Positions 54,763-62,658 of a DNA stretch of 64,000 nucleotides are shown here, in pieces. The translations under genes were made by a program, and so were the position numbers. Each line of letters starts with the position of its first letter. Position 1 is the first letter of the stretch. A model generated the notes under the pieces. That model was given only the letters and a program-made list of their open reading frames with translations. It was not told the DNA's origin and did no database searches. Origin of the DNA: Halalkalibacter suaedae. GTDB taxonomy: Bacteria; Bacillota; Bacilli; Bacillales; Bacillaceae_D. The stretch spans positions 310,001 through 374,000 of the forward strand of contig NZ_JAGKSQ010000001.1 of NCBI RefSeq assembly GCF_017939705.1. Reading direction: 5' to 3'.

Positions 54763-55296
54763 ATGTTCAGACACATGGAAAGGCTTTATGAGGCAGATTG
54801 CCATATTTTTCATTTATTTAATCAAAAGAATCAGTTGCTTAAAGGGATGAGAATGATCACTCATGCTGGGGGTGCACGTTTTACAACGATCACAACCCTT
54901 TTCGTTTGCTTATTTTCAAATGGACTCATTCAACAGACTGCCTTTTCTGCTTTTCTATCTCTCGTTTTTAGTCATCTTATCGTTGTTCTTATTAAACGTT
55001 TCCTTCCTCGCAATCGTCCTTATCTTGTCTTACCAAATGCTTTTGTTGTCGAAAATCCATTTAAAGACCACTCCTTTCCATCAGGACATACAACCGCTAT
55101 TTTTTCAGTTTCATTTCCTTTCATGATTATCTATCCTTCACTCATTATTCCATTACTTCTTCTAGCATGTCTTGTTGGTCTATCACGTATTGTACTCGGT
55201 CTACACTACCCTTCAGATGTTCTTGCCGGGGCAACAATTGGAATGTTATTTGGTTGGCTAAGCTTACTACTCATTACAAGCATACTCGGTTATTAA
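54763..55296 (+). CDS. PAP2-family membrane phosphatase
   Basis: A 177-residue membrane phosphatase. All three PAP2 motifs are present: KRFLPRNRP (KX6RP, about residues 85-93), PSGHTTA (about 111-117) and SRIVLGLHYPSD (SRX5HX3D, about 149-160), with five to six membrane helices. Candidates are undecaprenyl pyrophosphatase (BcrC-like), phosphatidylglycerophosphatase or phosphatidate phosphatase. The ATG at 54763 has GGGGGG six bases upstream; the frame opens earlier without an RBS. The glycosyltransferase gene follows after 15 bases, suggesting a lipid or glycolipid operon. Confidence 0.85.
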   Translation: MFRHMERLYEADCHIFHLFNQKNQLLKGMRMITHAGGARFTTITTLFVCLFSNGLIQQTAFSAFLSLVFSHLIVVLIKRFLPRNRPYLVLPNAFVVENPFKDHSFPSGHTTAIFSVSFPFMIIYPSLIIPLLLLACLVGLSRIVLGLHYPSDVLAGATIGMLFGWLSLLLITSILGY

Positions 55297-55311
55297 ACGG
55301 GAGGTATTTTA

Positions 55312-56457
55312 ATGAAATTAGCATTGTTCACCGACACCTTTGTCCCTCAAGTGAATGGAGTAGCTCGAACTTTAAAGAGACTTGTGAACCACCTTGATAA
55401 ACGTCAGATTGAATATCAGCTGTTTGTCCCAGACTCAATAGAAAAGACTGATTTATTCGCAAGTAATATTCAAACATTTACTAGCTTACCTTTCTTTCTT
55501 TATCCTGAATGTCGAATGGCTCTACCAAATGTTTTTAAAATCCGTCGGAATCTAGAATTATTTGAACCCGACCTGATTCATATAACCACACCTTTTAACA
55601 TCGGATTGTCTGGACTACACTATGGAAAGAAACATAATATTCCAATGGTTGGATCATATCATACACATTTTGATCACTATCTTCGTTATTACAAGTTAAC
55701 ATTCATGTCAGAAATGCTATGGAAATATCTAAGATGGTTTTATTCTGGATTCGAAAAAACATTTGTCCCTTCAGTTGAAACGAAGAACCATCTTCAATTA
55801 AGAGGCTTTTCGTCGATTGATATTTGGAGTCGAGGGGTCGATTGTTCTTTATACGACCCCGCCAAGCGAAAAGAAAATGATTCTTTGTCGGCAACTTCTT
55901 CTAAGTACACACTGCTTTATGTCGGGAGGATGGCTCCAGAAAAAGATCTAAATACTCTTTGTCAAGTAATGAAACAGCTTCCCCAAGCTCTTAGTGAACA
56001 AATTCATTGGATTTTTGTAGGTGATGGCCCTATGCTGCCTGAACTAAAGGCAGCGTTTCAGACAGCAAACGTAACCTTCACTGGCTATTTACAAGGTGAG
56101 GCCTTAGCCTCCGTCTATGCTAAGGCTGATTTATTCGTCTTCCCTTCTGTAACTGAAACATTTGGTAATGTTGTTCTAGAAGCATTAGCCTCTGGTACTC
56201 CTGCGATTGTTGCTAATAAAGGAGGGGTAAAAGAAATTGTGCAACATGGAAAAACGGGGATGGTTTGCGAAGCAGGTCAGGCTGAGTCATTTGTAAATGC
56301 AATCTCCCAAGTACTTTCTCAGCGTACTATAAAAAACCAAATGGGATATGATGCAAGGGCATATGCAAAAACTCAGTCATGGGACGTAATCTTCGACGGG
56401 CTCCTGCAACAATATGAACGAGCGATTTTCGATAAAAATAAACAACGACTTGCCTAA
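55312..56457 (+). CDS. GT4-family glycosyltransferase
   Basis: A 381-residue GT-B enzyme resembling alpha-mannosyl/glucosyltransferases that act on lipid acceptors (MgtA/PimB type). N-terminal acceptor domain: FTDTFVPQVNGVARTL (residues 6-21) and GSYHTHFDHYLRYY (about 115-128). C-terminal donor domain: LLYVGRMAPEKDL (about 203-215) and the EX7E motif ETFGNVVLEALASGTP (about 282-297). No membrane segment. A GGGAGGT RBS precedes the ATG. It is 15 bases behind the PAP2 gene. Confidence 0.85.
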   Translation: MKLALFTDTFVPQVNGVARTLKRLVNHLDKRQIEYQLFVPDSIEKTDLFASNIQTFTSLPFFLYPECRMALPNVFKIRRNLELFEPDLIHITTPFNIGLSGLHYGKKHNIPMVGSYHTHFDHYLRYYKLTFMSEMLWKYLRWFYSGFEKTFVPSVETKNHLQLRGFSSIDIWSRGVDCSLYDPAKRKENDSLSATSSKYTLLYVGRMAPEKDLNTLCQVMKQLPQALSEQIHWIFVGDGPMLPELKAAFQTANVTFTGYLQGEALASVYAKADLFVFPSVTETFGNVVLEALASGTPAIVANKGGVKEIVQHGKTGMVCEAGQAESFVNAISQVLSQRTIKNQMGYDARAYAKTQSWDVIFDGLLQQYERAIFDKNKQRLA

Positions 56458-56510
56458 AAATTCATTTAAGCTGAATAAGATTGATTATTATTATCAATAC
56501 TATATAAGAA

Positions 56511-56558
56511 AAGAAGAGACCTTCATAAAGGGTTACGACCTTTATGTCATCTCCTCTT
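56511..56558. terminator. Terminator between the glycosyltransferase and DUF1540 genes
   Basis: AAGAAGAG...CTCCTCTT outer pairing with an inner 8-bp stem CATAAAGG/CCTTTATG (56524-56531 with 56539-56546), between convergent genes. Confidence 0.65.
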
Positions 56559-56568
56559 TCCAAACGTT

Positions 56569-56724
56569 CTAGTGTTGAGGTTCAAATGTCTTACAGTCCG
56601 TTTCCTCTTGAGACTCTGCTTGTTCACCCTTATGACTAACAACATAGATGCGATCAGCCTCACACTGATTGCCGTGTGCCCAGTGAACACAGTTATTTAC
56701 TTCACATAATACATCTTGTGCCAT
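56569..56724 (-). CDS. DUF1540 small cysteine-containing protein
   Basis: 51 residues with the DUF1540 cysteine pattern: LCEVNNCVHWAHGNQCEAD (C-x4-C-x8-C, residues 6-24) and a final DCKTF. Four conserved cysteines suggest metal binding or disulfides; its function is unknown. The family is widespread in spore-forming Firmicutes. The ATG at 56724 has the very strong AGGAGGTGA RBS. It is monocistronic. Confidence 0.85.
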   Translation of the reverse strand: MAQDVLCEVNNCVHWAHGNQCEADRIYVVSHKGEQAESQEETDCKTFEPQH

Positions 56725-56777
56725 TGAAATCACCTCCTCATTATTTATGTTTACCAAATCAGTACTAGATCATACTT

Positions 56778-56809
56778 AAAAGACCACTGATAATTTCCAG
56801 TGGTCTTTT
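56778..56809 (-). terminator. Terminator after metK
   Basis: A perfect 12-bp stem AAAAGACCACTG/CAGTGGTCTTTT, 59 bases beyond the metK stop. Confidence 0.85.
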
Positions 56810-56867
56810 GCTATCATCATGCCGTTTTAATTTTTAATTAGATTCTTACTCATGTAAAATCGGTCAA

Positions 56868-58073
56868 TTATAATCCAGCTTGTTCCTTCAGAACTTGTGC
56901 CTTATCTGTTTGCTCCCAAGGTAACTCAATATCAGTACGCCCGAAATGACCATACGCAGCAGTTTGCTTGTAAATAGGTCGGCGTAGGTCTAACATTTTG
57001 ATGATACCAGCTGGACGAAGATCAAAATGATCTCGAACAAGCGTTACTAAAGTTTCTTCAGACACTTGTCCGGTTCCAAACGTATCAATCGCGATCGATA
57101 CTGGCTGAGCCACACCAATTGCATAAGCTAATTGAACTTCACATTTATCTGCAAGACCAGCAGCAACGATATTTTTAGCGACATAACGAGCCGCATATGC
57201 ACCGGAGCGATCAACCTTTGTTGCGTCTTTACCGGAGAATGCTCCACCACCATGACGTGCGTAGCCGCCATATGTATCAACAATAATCTTACGTCCTGTT
57301 AGACCAGCATCTCCCTGTGGTCCCCCAATAACGAAACGACCTGTTGGATTTATAAAATACTTTGTATTTTCATCAATCAAGTTCGGTGGAACAACATGAT
57401 TGATTACGTATTCTTTTAAATTGCGTTGAATTTGCTCAAGACTTACCTCTGGATGATGTTGAGTTGAGATAACAATCGTGTCGATTCTAGCTGGCTTCCC
57501 ATCCTCATCATATTCTACAGTTACTTGTGTCTTTCCATCTGGACGTAGATACGGCAGAATTTCTTCTTTACGTACCTCCGTTAGTCGACGAGCAAGCTTA
57601 TGGCTTAGCGATATAGGTAGTGGCATAAGTTCTTTTGTTTCATTATTGGCATAACCAAACATTAGACCTTGGTCTCCAGCACCAATAGCTTCTATTTCTT
57701 CATCTGACATTTGACCTTCACGTGCTTCTAAGGCTTGGTCTACCCCTTGAGCAATATCGGCAGACTGTTCATCAATTGAAGTTAAAACAGCACATGTTTC
57801 AGCATCAAATCCGTATTTCGCACGAGTATATCCAATTCCTTTAATCGTATCTCTTACTGTCTTAGGAATATCCACATACGTACTAGTTGTTATTTCACCA
57901 GCAACTAAAACTAAACCAGTTGTTACGGATGTCTCACAAGCAACACGAGCATTTGGATCCTTTTTTAAGATTTCATCTAAAATGGCATCTGAAATTTGGT
58001 CACAAATCTTATCAGGATGCCCTTCTGTAACTGATTCTGACGTAAATAAACGACGACCTCTTTGTTCTGTCAT
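56868..58073 (-). CDS. metK: S-adenosylmethionine synthetase
   Basis: Makes SAM from methionine and ATP. 401 residues; signatures are [20 protein letters not shown] (about residues 11-30), [12 protein letters not shown] (about 131-142) and [15 protein letters not shown] (about 276-290), all intact. The ATG has GGAGG upstream. Transcription is controlled by the SAM-I riboswitch directly before it, giving feedback by the product. Confidence 0.98.
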   Translation of the reverse strand: MTEQRGRRLFTSESVTEGHPDKICDQISDAILDEILKKDPNARVACETSVTTGLVLVAGEITTSTYVDIPKTVRDTIKGIGYTRAKYGFDAETCAVLTSIDEQSADIAQGVDQALEAREGQMSDEEIEAIGAGDQGLMFGYANNETKELMPLPISLSHKLARRLTEVRKEEILPYLRPDGKTQVTVEYDEDGKPARIDTIVISTQHHPEVSLEQIQRNLKEYVINHVVPPNLIDENTKYFINPTGRFVIGGPQGDAGLTGRKIIVDTYGGYARHGGGAFSGKDATKVDRSGAYAARYVAKNIVAAGLADKCEVQLAYAIGVAQPVSIAIDTFGTGQVSEETLVTLVRDHFDLRPAGIIKMLDLRRPIYKQTAAYGHFGRTDIELPWEQTDKAQVLKEQAGL

Positions 58074-58181
58074 TTCAATTTCCTCCTTTGAACACAGCTT
58101 CTCTTATAGCATGTGCTATTTTTGAGACGGCACTCATTCCCTTTAAAATGGGAACACATTCCTGTAAAGACGCTATAAACG

Positions 58182-58344
58182 AAAAAACCCTATTCCTAAT
58201 AGAGGAAAAGGGTTGAATGTTTACCTTTTGCCTCTTATCGTTCAAGGCATATGCCTTGCAGGTTAGCACCTTTTCATTCATGGCATTAGAATGATGGTTG
58301 CTGGGCTTCTTCGGGCCTGTCCCTCCGCCTACTCAGGATAAGAG
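58182..58344 (-). ncRNA. SAM-I (S-box) riboswitch of metK
   Basis: The minus strand reads the S-box core: P1 arms CTCTTATC (58344-58337) and GATAAGAG (58239-58232), GGCGGAGGGACAGGCCC, GAAGCCCAGCAACC and a variable P4 region with GGTGCTAA. It ends in an intrinsic terminator AACCCTTTTCC/GGAATAGGGTT with T-run (58214-58182). SAM binding should favour the terminator. It lies 108 bases before metK. Confidence 0.97.
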
Positions 58345-58360
58345 TATCCGTTCGACGCAT

Positions 58361-58389
58361 ATCATATCGCACATGTCGATAGCTGTCAA
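58361..58389 (-). promoter_or_regulatory. Promoter of the metK riboswitch transcript
   Basis: On the minus strand TTGACA (58389-58384), a 17-bp spacer and TATGAT (58366-58361). Confidence 0.85.
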
Positions 58390-58451
58390 CCTTGTCAACA
58401 TTATTATCATTCCTCTTTTTTCCAATACATATAACAAAAACGTTAAAAAAA

Positions 58452-58573
58452 GAGACTTGGACATAACTAAAGTGTCGAACTAATTCCCGAACAAATCAAT
58501 CACTTAGCGATTTACGTCCGCCAACATCATTGTTCCGATTTTCTATTAGTTACATCACTTTTGTCCCAGCCTC
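58452..58573. repeat. Dispersed inverted-repeat element, copy 3
   Basis: Left end GAGACTTGGACATAACTAAA (58452-58471), right end CACTTTTGTCCCAGCCTC (58556-58573), imperfect inverted repeats. The GGACATAACTAAAGTGTC core is identical to copy 1. It fills the space between the metK promoter and the small membrane-protein gene. Confidence 0.75.
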
Positions 58574-58581
58574 GGTATGAA

Positions 58582-58911
58582 TTAATAGGGTGTATCGTCG
58601 CCATTCCTACGTCGCTGTTCTGCTTCATTTTCATTCCTTAGTTCTTCTCTCATCTGTAATCTCATTAGTTCATTTTGGTTATCTCTTGGTTTCACTTGAC
58701 TATATACCCCACTAGCTGTTAATCCGATTATTAATGCCATTACAACCTGTTCTCCCCATTCACGAGGAATAAACCATAGTATGCCTGCAATCCCGATCGC
58801 CAAAAGTGCTCTGTAGCGTTTATCAATAGAAAATGCATTGCCAATAACTGTTACTAACGCGGCAACAACAGCAGAGACAGTAGCTAGATCGAACATAGAT
58901 ACCTCAGTCAA
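58582..58911 (-). CDS. Small membrane protein, unknown function
   Basis: 109 residues: two hydrophobic segments (about residues 8-28 and 35-65, the latter with a short break at PREWGE) followed by a charged tail rich in Arg, Glu and Asn (from about 72). The layout resembles small holin-like or stress membrane proteins but I do not recognise the family. The TTG at 58911 has GGGAGG eight bases upstream; an ATG five codons later with GAGGT is an equally good start. It lies 85 bases after the ytmA hydrolase region on the same strand. Confidence 0.65.
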   Translation of the reverse strand: MTEVSMFDLATVSAVVAALVTVIGNAFSIDKRYRALLAIGIAGILWFIPREWGEQVVMALIIGLTASGVYSQVKPRDNQNELMRLQMREELRNENEAEQRRRNGDDTPY

Positions 58912-58996
58912 AAAGACCGCCTCCCTTTTCCACTTTGCTTTATACTATGCAAAGAATAAAAAAAAGGAACAGTAATTAGATGACAAGAAGGAAAGC

Positions 58997-59761
58997 TTAG
59001 CTTTCTCTCATCCAATTAGCTGCCCTAGTAAGCGTTCTCTGTTGTGCTTTTAACGGAAATTGATGTTCAAACATAGGAAATAACCAAAATGTCACGTCTT
59101 TTTGGTGCCGAATACATTCATTATTCAATCGATAGGCATGTTCAACTGAAACATGTTGATCTACAAAGCCATGTATAATTAGTAGACGGGGAACTAACTG
59201 ATTGATTCTACTTAATGGTGTTCTCCAAGAGAAACGTTCTGGATACTTTGATGGCGTCCCACCTATAACACGCTTCATCATTCGACGTAGGTCAATTCGC
59301 TCTTCATATGTAAGCACCATGTCTGAAACTCCACTCCAACAAGTCACCGTTTTTACTTCATCTCTTGCAAGTGCTGTAAATAATGCCATAACTGCACCTC
59401 GAGAAAAGCCAACGATATGAATCGATCCTGAGTCAACTTCTGGCATAGACTTCATGACGTCGAATGCCGCTATCGCATCATTTCGGTCATGCCCACAGAA
59501 ATCCTCATGACCTTGCCCTCCTTTATTTCCACGATAAAAAGGAGCAAAGACGACCATTCCTTCTGATGCCCATTGGATCATCCGTTGAATCCTAACCATT
59601 CCGACATTTTTAATGCCACCACGTAAATATAGCAATCCTGGCCATGTCTTGTTGCCATCTGGTATGGCCAAATACCCTTTTACGGGCATTTCATCACTTA
59701 TATACGTTACTTCATAAAGACGTATTTTCGGATGGGGAGATGGAATTCTAGTTTTGTTCAT
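58997..59761 (-). CDS. ytmA: YtmA, S9-type alpha/beta hydrolase
   Basis: A 254-residue prolyl-oligopeptidase-like serine hydrolase without the propeller domain. Catalytic residues: Ser in GFSRGAVMA (about residues 118-126), Asp in HGFVDQHV (about 205), His in MFEHQFPLKA (about 236-245). An earlier LRGGIKN holds the oxyanion region. The substrate is unknown. The ATG has GGGG upstream. It lies 22 bases after ytkD on the same strand, and ytmA neighbours metK in B. subtilis too. Confidence 0.88.
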   Translation of the reverse strand: MNKTRIPSPHPKIRLYEVTYISDEMPVKGYLAIPDGNKTWPGLLYLRGGIKNVGMVRIQRMIQWASEGMVVFAPFYRGNKGGQGHEDFCGHDRNDAIAAFDVMKSMPEVDSGSIHIVGFSRGAVMALFTALARDEVKTVTCWSGVSDMVLTYEERIDLRRMMKRVIGGTPSKYPERFSWRTPLSRINQLVPRLLIIHGFVDQHVSVEHAYRLNNECIRHQKDVTFWLFPMFEHQFPLKAQQRTLTRAANWMRES

Positions 59762-59783
59762 TGAAGTACATCCCCTTTCTCCA

Positions 59784-60260
59784 TCACACTTTAAGTAGTT
59801 GTTTCGTTTGTAGTTGCTCTAACGTAAGCTTCAGTACTTGATCTTTCATAATGAAACTATAAGCGGGATCAGCTTCTATCCGCTTAGGTAATGTTGAAAT
59901 AAGCACAGGTCCTTCTGTTTCTAGATAATCTTCCTTCTTTTGTATAGCACTAATCGTGGCAAAATAGATCGCCTTGCTTATTATTTCATCTGTACAGCGC
60001 ACTTGATAATGTCCTATATCAAAAAGCTCTTCAATTAGGGCACCGGTTTCTTCCCAAACCTCACGATGAACAGCTTCTACCTCTGTTTCCCCTTGCTCGA
60101 TTTTTCCACCAGGGAATTCTAAGCCCCTCACCTTGTGATTTGTCAGTAACCATTCTTGCTGATAACGGCAAACAACCCAAATATGCTCTGGTTTTACATT
60201 TGATTTTCTTTCAAATGCTAGTTGAACCAAACAGCCATTCTGATCTTTAAAATTAACCAT
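59784..60260 (-). CDS. ytkD: YtkD, Nudix hydrolase
   Basis: A 158-residue Nudix enzyme; B. subtilis YtkD hydrolyses oxidised dGTP and can remove RNA 5' pyrophosphate. The Nudix box GX5EX7REUXEEXGU is visible in GGKIEQGETEVEAVHREVWE followed by ETGALI (about residues 51-76). The ATG at 60260 has GGGAGGAA upstream and gives the family length; an 18-codon upstream extension has no RBS. It is followed after 22 bases by ytmA, so the two are likely an operon. Confidence 0.9.
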   Translation of the reverse strand: MVNFKDQNGCLVQLAFERKSNVKPEHIWVVCRYQQEWLLTNHKVRGLEFPGGKIEQGETEVEAVHREVWEETGALIEELFDIGHYQVRCTDEIISKAIYFATISAIQKKEDYLETEGPVLISTLPKRIEADPAYSFIMKDQVLKLTLEQLQTKQLLKV

Positions 60261-60326
60261 TTGTGTTCCTCCCCTTCCAATACTAGTACTTGTAGTATAG
60301 CGAGGAATGATCAAATGCGAAACTAT

Positions 60327-61538
60327 TTATCCCCATGTTGTCTTGACTGTTTCCTCAGGTCTAATCGCAAATAAAATGACAACGATTGTTAATAAACAGA
60401 TTCCTGCATTTAAAAGAAACATAAACGAATGGCTTGTCTTCATTAAAATTGAGAATACGGGTGGGCCAAGTGCTACACCTAAAAAGCGCATGCTACTGTA
60501 AAGCGATGTGATCGATCCTCTTTGTTCCATCTTAATCCCTTCTGTAACAAGTGCATCTAAACTTGGCAGGGCAATTCCAATTCCCACACCGCTAACAAAT
60601 AATGCGGTTAACAATAAATATATATCCTTAGAAAATGACACAGAAAAAATGGCAACTGTTAATAATCCAATTCCTACTACCGTCATCCATTTCATCTTTT
60701 GTTTTTCCTGCCCAATGGCTTTTCCTGTTGCAAAGGACGAAAAGCAAAGAGCTGCAAGAGGAATAGCAAGAATGATCCCCTTTTTGATTCCATCTATGTG
60801 ATACGTTTTCTCAAGCATATCTGATAAATAGAAAAGCACCCCAAACAAAACAAACATGCAAATGCCTCCGACCACAAAAACAGCATAGAGCCATCTACCC
60901 TCTCGTCTAAAAATGACTTTAATGCTTTTAAGAAACTCCATAAATTGAAGAGGCTCTTTTTGAATTGGTGGCTCCTTTACTAAGAAACTCATTGCTGCAA
61001 TCGAGATTAAACAAAAGACAGGTATAGCAAAAAAAGGCATGTACCAAACGATTAATGCTAATGCTGCACCTAAAATCGGACTAAGCACCTTCCCAAGCGT
61101 GTTAGCAGTTTCAATCATTCCAAGACCTTTACTTACATCTTTCTGAGCTGTAAACATATCTCCAACCAAAGGCATGACAATCGGTGCCGCTCCTGCTGCT
61201 CCAATTCCTTGTAGGAATCTCCCGAAAACAAGGACTGCATACGGGCTATCCATTTGCCATGAAGCAAATGCAGAGATAAGTCCACCAATTCCTGTAATAA
61301 CTAGACTCGGAATAATTACTTTCTTTCGCCCTATATGGTCTGAAATATACCCGGCAATAGGGATACATAAAATCGCAACAATTGAATATACCGTTATAAG
61401 CATACTGACTTGAAATGAGGTAATCCCAAGTTCCTTCTCAATCTGTGGTAATACCGGAATTAGCATGGAGTTTCCTAAAGTCATTACAAGTGGAATAGAA
61501 GAGATCGAAATAATATCCCAAGTTTTCTTTTCCTTCAT
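60327..61538 (-). CDS. MFS drug-exporter-like transporter
   Basis: A 403-residue, 12-helix DHA1-type major facilitator. The loop 2-3 signature is GYISDHIGRKKVIIPSLV (about residues 62-79), and the helix 5 antiporter-type region is VFGRFLQGIGAAGAAPIVMP (about 104-123). It is most like Bacillus multidrug or metal-citrate exporters (YfmO type) from overall pattern; the substrate is not evident. GGGGGAG precedes the ATG at six bases. It is not part of the B. subtilis order here, as far as I recall. Confidence 0.85.
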   Translation of the reverse strand: MKEKKTWDIISISSIPLVMTLGNSMLIPVLPQIEKELGITSFQVSMLITVYSIVAILCIPIAGYISDHIGRKKVIIPSLVITGIGGLISAFASWQMDSPYAVLVFGRFLQGIGAAGAAPIVMPLVGDMFTAQKDVSKGLGMIETANTLGKVLSPILGAALALIVWYMPFFAIPVFCLISIAAMSFLVKEPPIQKEPLQFMEFLKSIKVIFRREGRWLYAVFVVGGICMFVLFGVLFYLSDMLEKTYHIDGIKKGIILAIPLAALCFSSFATGKAIGQEKQKMKWMTVVGIGLLTVAIFSVSFSKDIYLLLTALFVSGVGIGIALPSLDALVTEGIKMEQRGSITSLYSSMRFLGVALGPPVFSILMKTSHSFMFLLNAGICLLTIVVILFAIRPEETVKTTWG

Positions 61539-61610
61539 TAAAGGCTCCCCCGTCCTGCTGACAAATTAATGTAATGATAGTATGGGGAAGTCACCTTATT
61601 CTATACATAC

Positions 61611-62099
61611 CTACTCTAATGAATATTTCCCATCTTCCTTTAATGATTGATACAACTCATCAAGTGTTCGTTCAGAAAATTCACTAAGATTTGCTCTTCT
61701 ATGACTAAATTCAGCTAGTAATTTCTCTCCTTGAACACCTTCGCCAACGATATCTTCGAGGACATCGGCTAAAAGATCGTCTTTTTTCAAGGCCAAATCT
61801 CCCTTTAATAACACACTCACTTTTTCTGAAAGCTCTGTTATTGATAGCACATTTGTAATCATGGCAGCTGGGTGATTCTCCTTACTCGTAATGACTACGT
61901 CAATCAGTACATTGCCATTCTTCTCGAGAATGCTATTGAAATAAGGATAGTATTCCTTTGAAACGACTGCCTCTATAAACCAAACCTGAGGATTCTCCAT
62001 ATTAATAATTAATCCATCTTCAATCGGTACAATCTTCTGTTCAACATGGCCCTTTTTCCCATCAAGTAAGCAAAGTGAGATCAATCTAAATGTTTTCAT
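61611..62099 (-). CDS. YwpF-like protein
   Basis: 162 residues with a beta-rich N-terminal half (KTFRLISLCLLDG, then EDGLIINMENPQVWFIEAVV) that resembles the YwpF family from memory, followed by a more helical, acidic C-terminal part. No signal peptide or membrane segment. Its function is unknown. The start is among tandem ATGs (62102, 62099) with GGAGG two to five bases upstream; I take 62099. It has its own gap and terminator-like hairpin on the upstream side. Confidence 0.55.
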   Translation of the reverse strand: MKTFRLISLCLLDGKKGHVEQKIVPIEDGLIINMENPQVWFIEAVVSKEYYPYFNSILEKNGNVLIDVVITSKENHPAAMITNVLSITELSEKVSVLLKGDLALKKDDLLADVLEDIVGEGVQGEKLLAEFSHRRANLSEFSERTLDELYQSLKEDGKYSLE

Positions 62100-62141
62100 C
62101 ATAGCCTCCAATCTATTTTTCGGTGTTCATCGATTTAATAA

Positions 62142-62185
62142 AAAGGCCACTGAAAAGGGAAAAGCGTACTCATTTAGTCGCCTTT
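62142..62185 (-). terminator. Possible terminator after the 48-residue gene
   Basis: AAAGGC-G-ACT against AGT-G-GCCTTT followed by TTATT on the minus strand, 42 bases past the stop. Confidence 0.45.
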
Positions 62186-62226
62186 AAATCAATCCTTTTC
62201 AATAGCCTAACTAGCACTTTTTTCAT

Positions 62227-62373
62227 TTACGAACTCTTAAGACTTTGGTAACATGCTTCATATTCCTTCTCTTGTACCCATTTAAGAAGATCTGTTTCTT
62301 CACGTGTCAATTCTCTTCCAAGCTTACTCTTGCAATCACTGACAAGCTCGAGATATAGATTTTCTATTAGCAT
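62227..62373 (-). CDS. Small protein of 48 residues, unknown
   Basis: An open frame of 48 codons between sda and the YwpF-like gene. AAAAGGGG lies about nine bases before the ATG, supporting translation. The product is charged and helical (LVSDCKSKLGRELTREETDL, then LKWVQEKEYEACYQSL), with two cysteines. I do not recognise the family. Because its RBS, codon use and a downstream hairpin fit a real gene, I report it rather than calling the interval empty. Confidence 0.6.
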   Translation of the reverse strand: MLIENLYLELVSDCKSKLGRELTREETDLLKWVQEKEYEACYQSLKSS

Positions 62374-62488
62374 TGAATAGAATCCCCTTTTCATTCATCT
62401 AGTATCATTCTTTTAGTATATTTTCTAACTCTTTACATTATGAGTAATAATAAAAGAATTCAATAATAATCGAAAATTTCCTGCAAGT

Positions 62489-62638
62489 CTATATACAGAC
62501 TAATGATTTATCTTTCGATTGATTCTGGTTCCTATGCTCAATTTCTTCCTTCAAAAGACCTATGAAATCCTCTTCTAACTCTAGGTTCACTGCACGCTCA
62601 TATGCTTCAATTAACACTTCATATTCTAATTCATTCAT
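62489..62638 (-). CDS. sda: Sda-like sporulation histidine kinase inhibitor
   Basis: 49 residues. Aligned without gaps to B. subtilis Sda (recalled), 16 of the first 36 positions are identical, including the helical-hairpin residues L4, E7, L9-I10-E11, Y13, A16, L21, D24-F25-I26, L28, E32-I33 and R36. L21 and F25 are residues that contact KinA in B. subtilis Sda. Sda blocks KinA autophosphorylation when replication is perturbed, delaying sporulation. It starts 21 bases after the patB stop, and a TATAAT overlaps that stop, but no good -35 is seen. RBS is modest (AAAGAAG). Confidence 0.85.
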   Translation of the reverse strand: MNELEYEVLIEAYERAVNLELEEDFIGLLKEEIEHRNQNQSKDKSLVCI

Positions 62639-62658
62639 TTCTTCTTTTCACCGCACTA

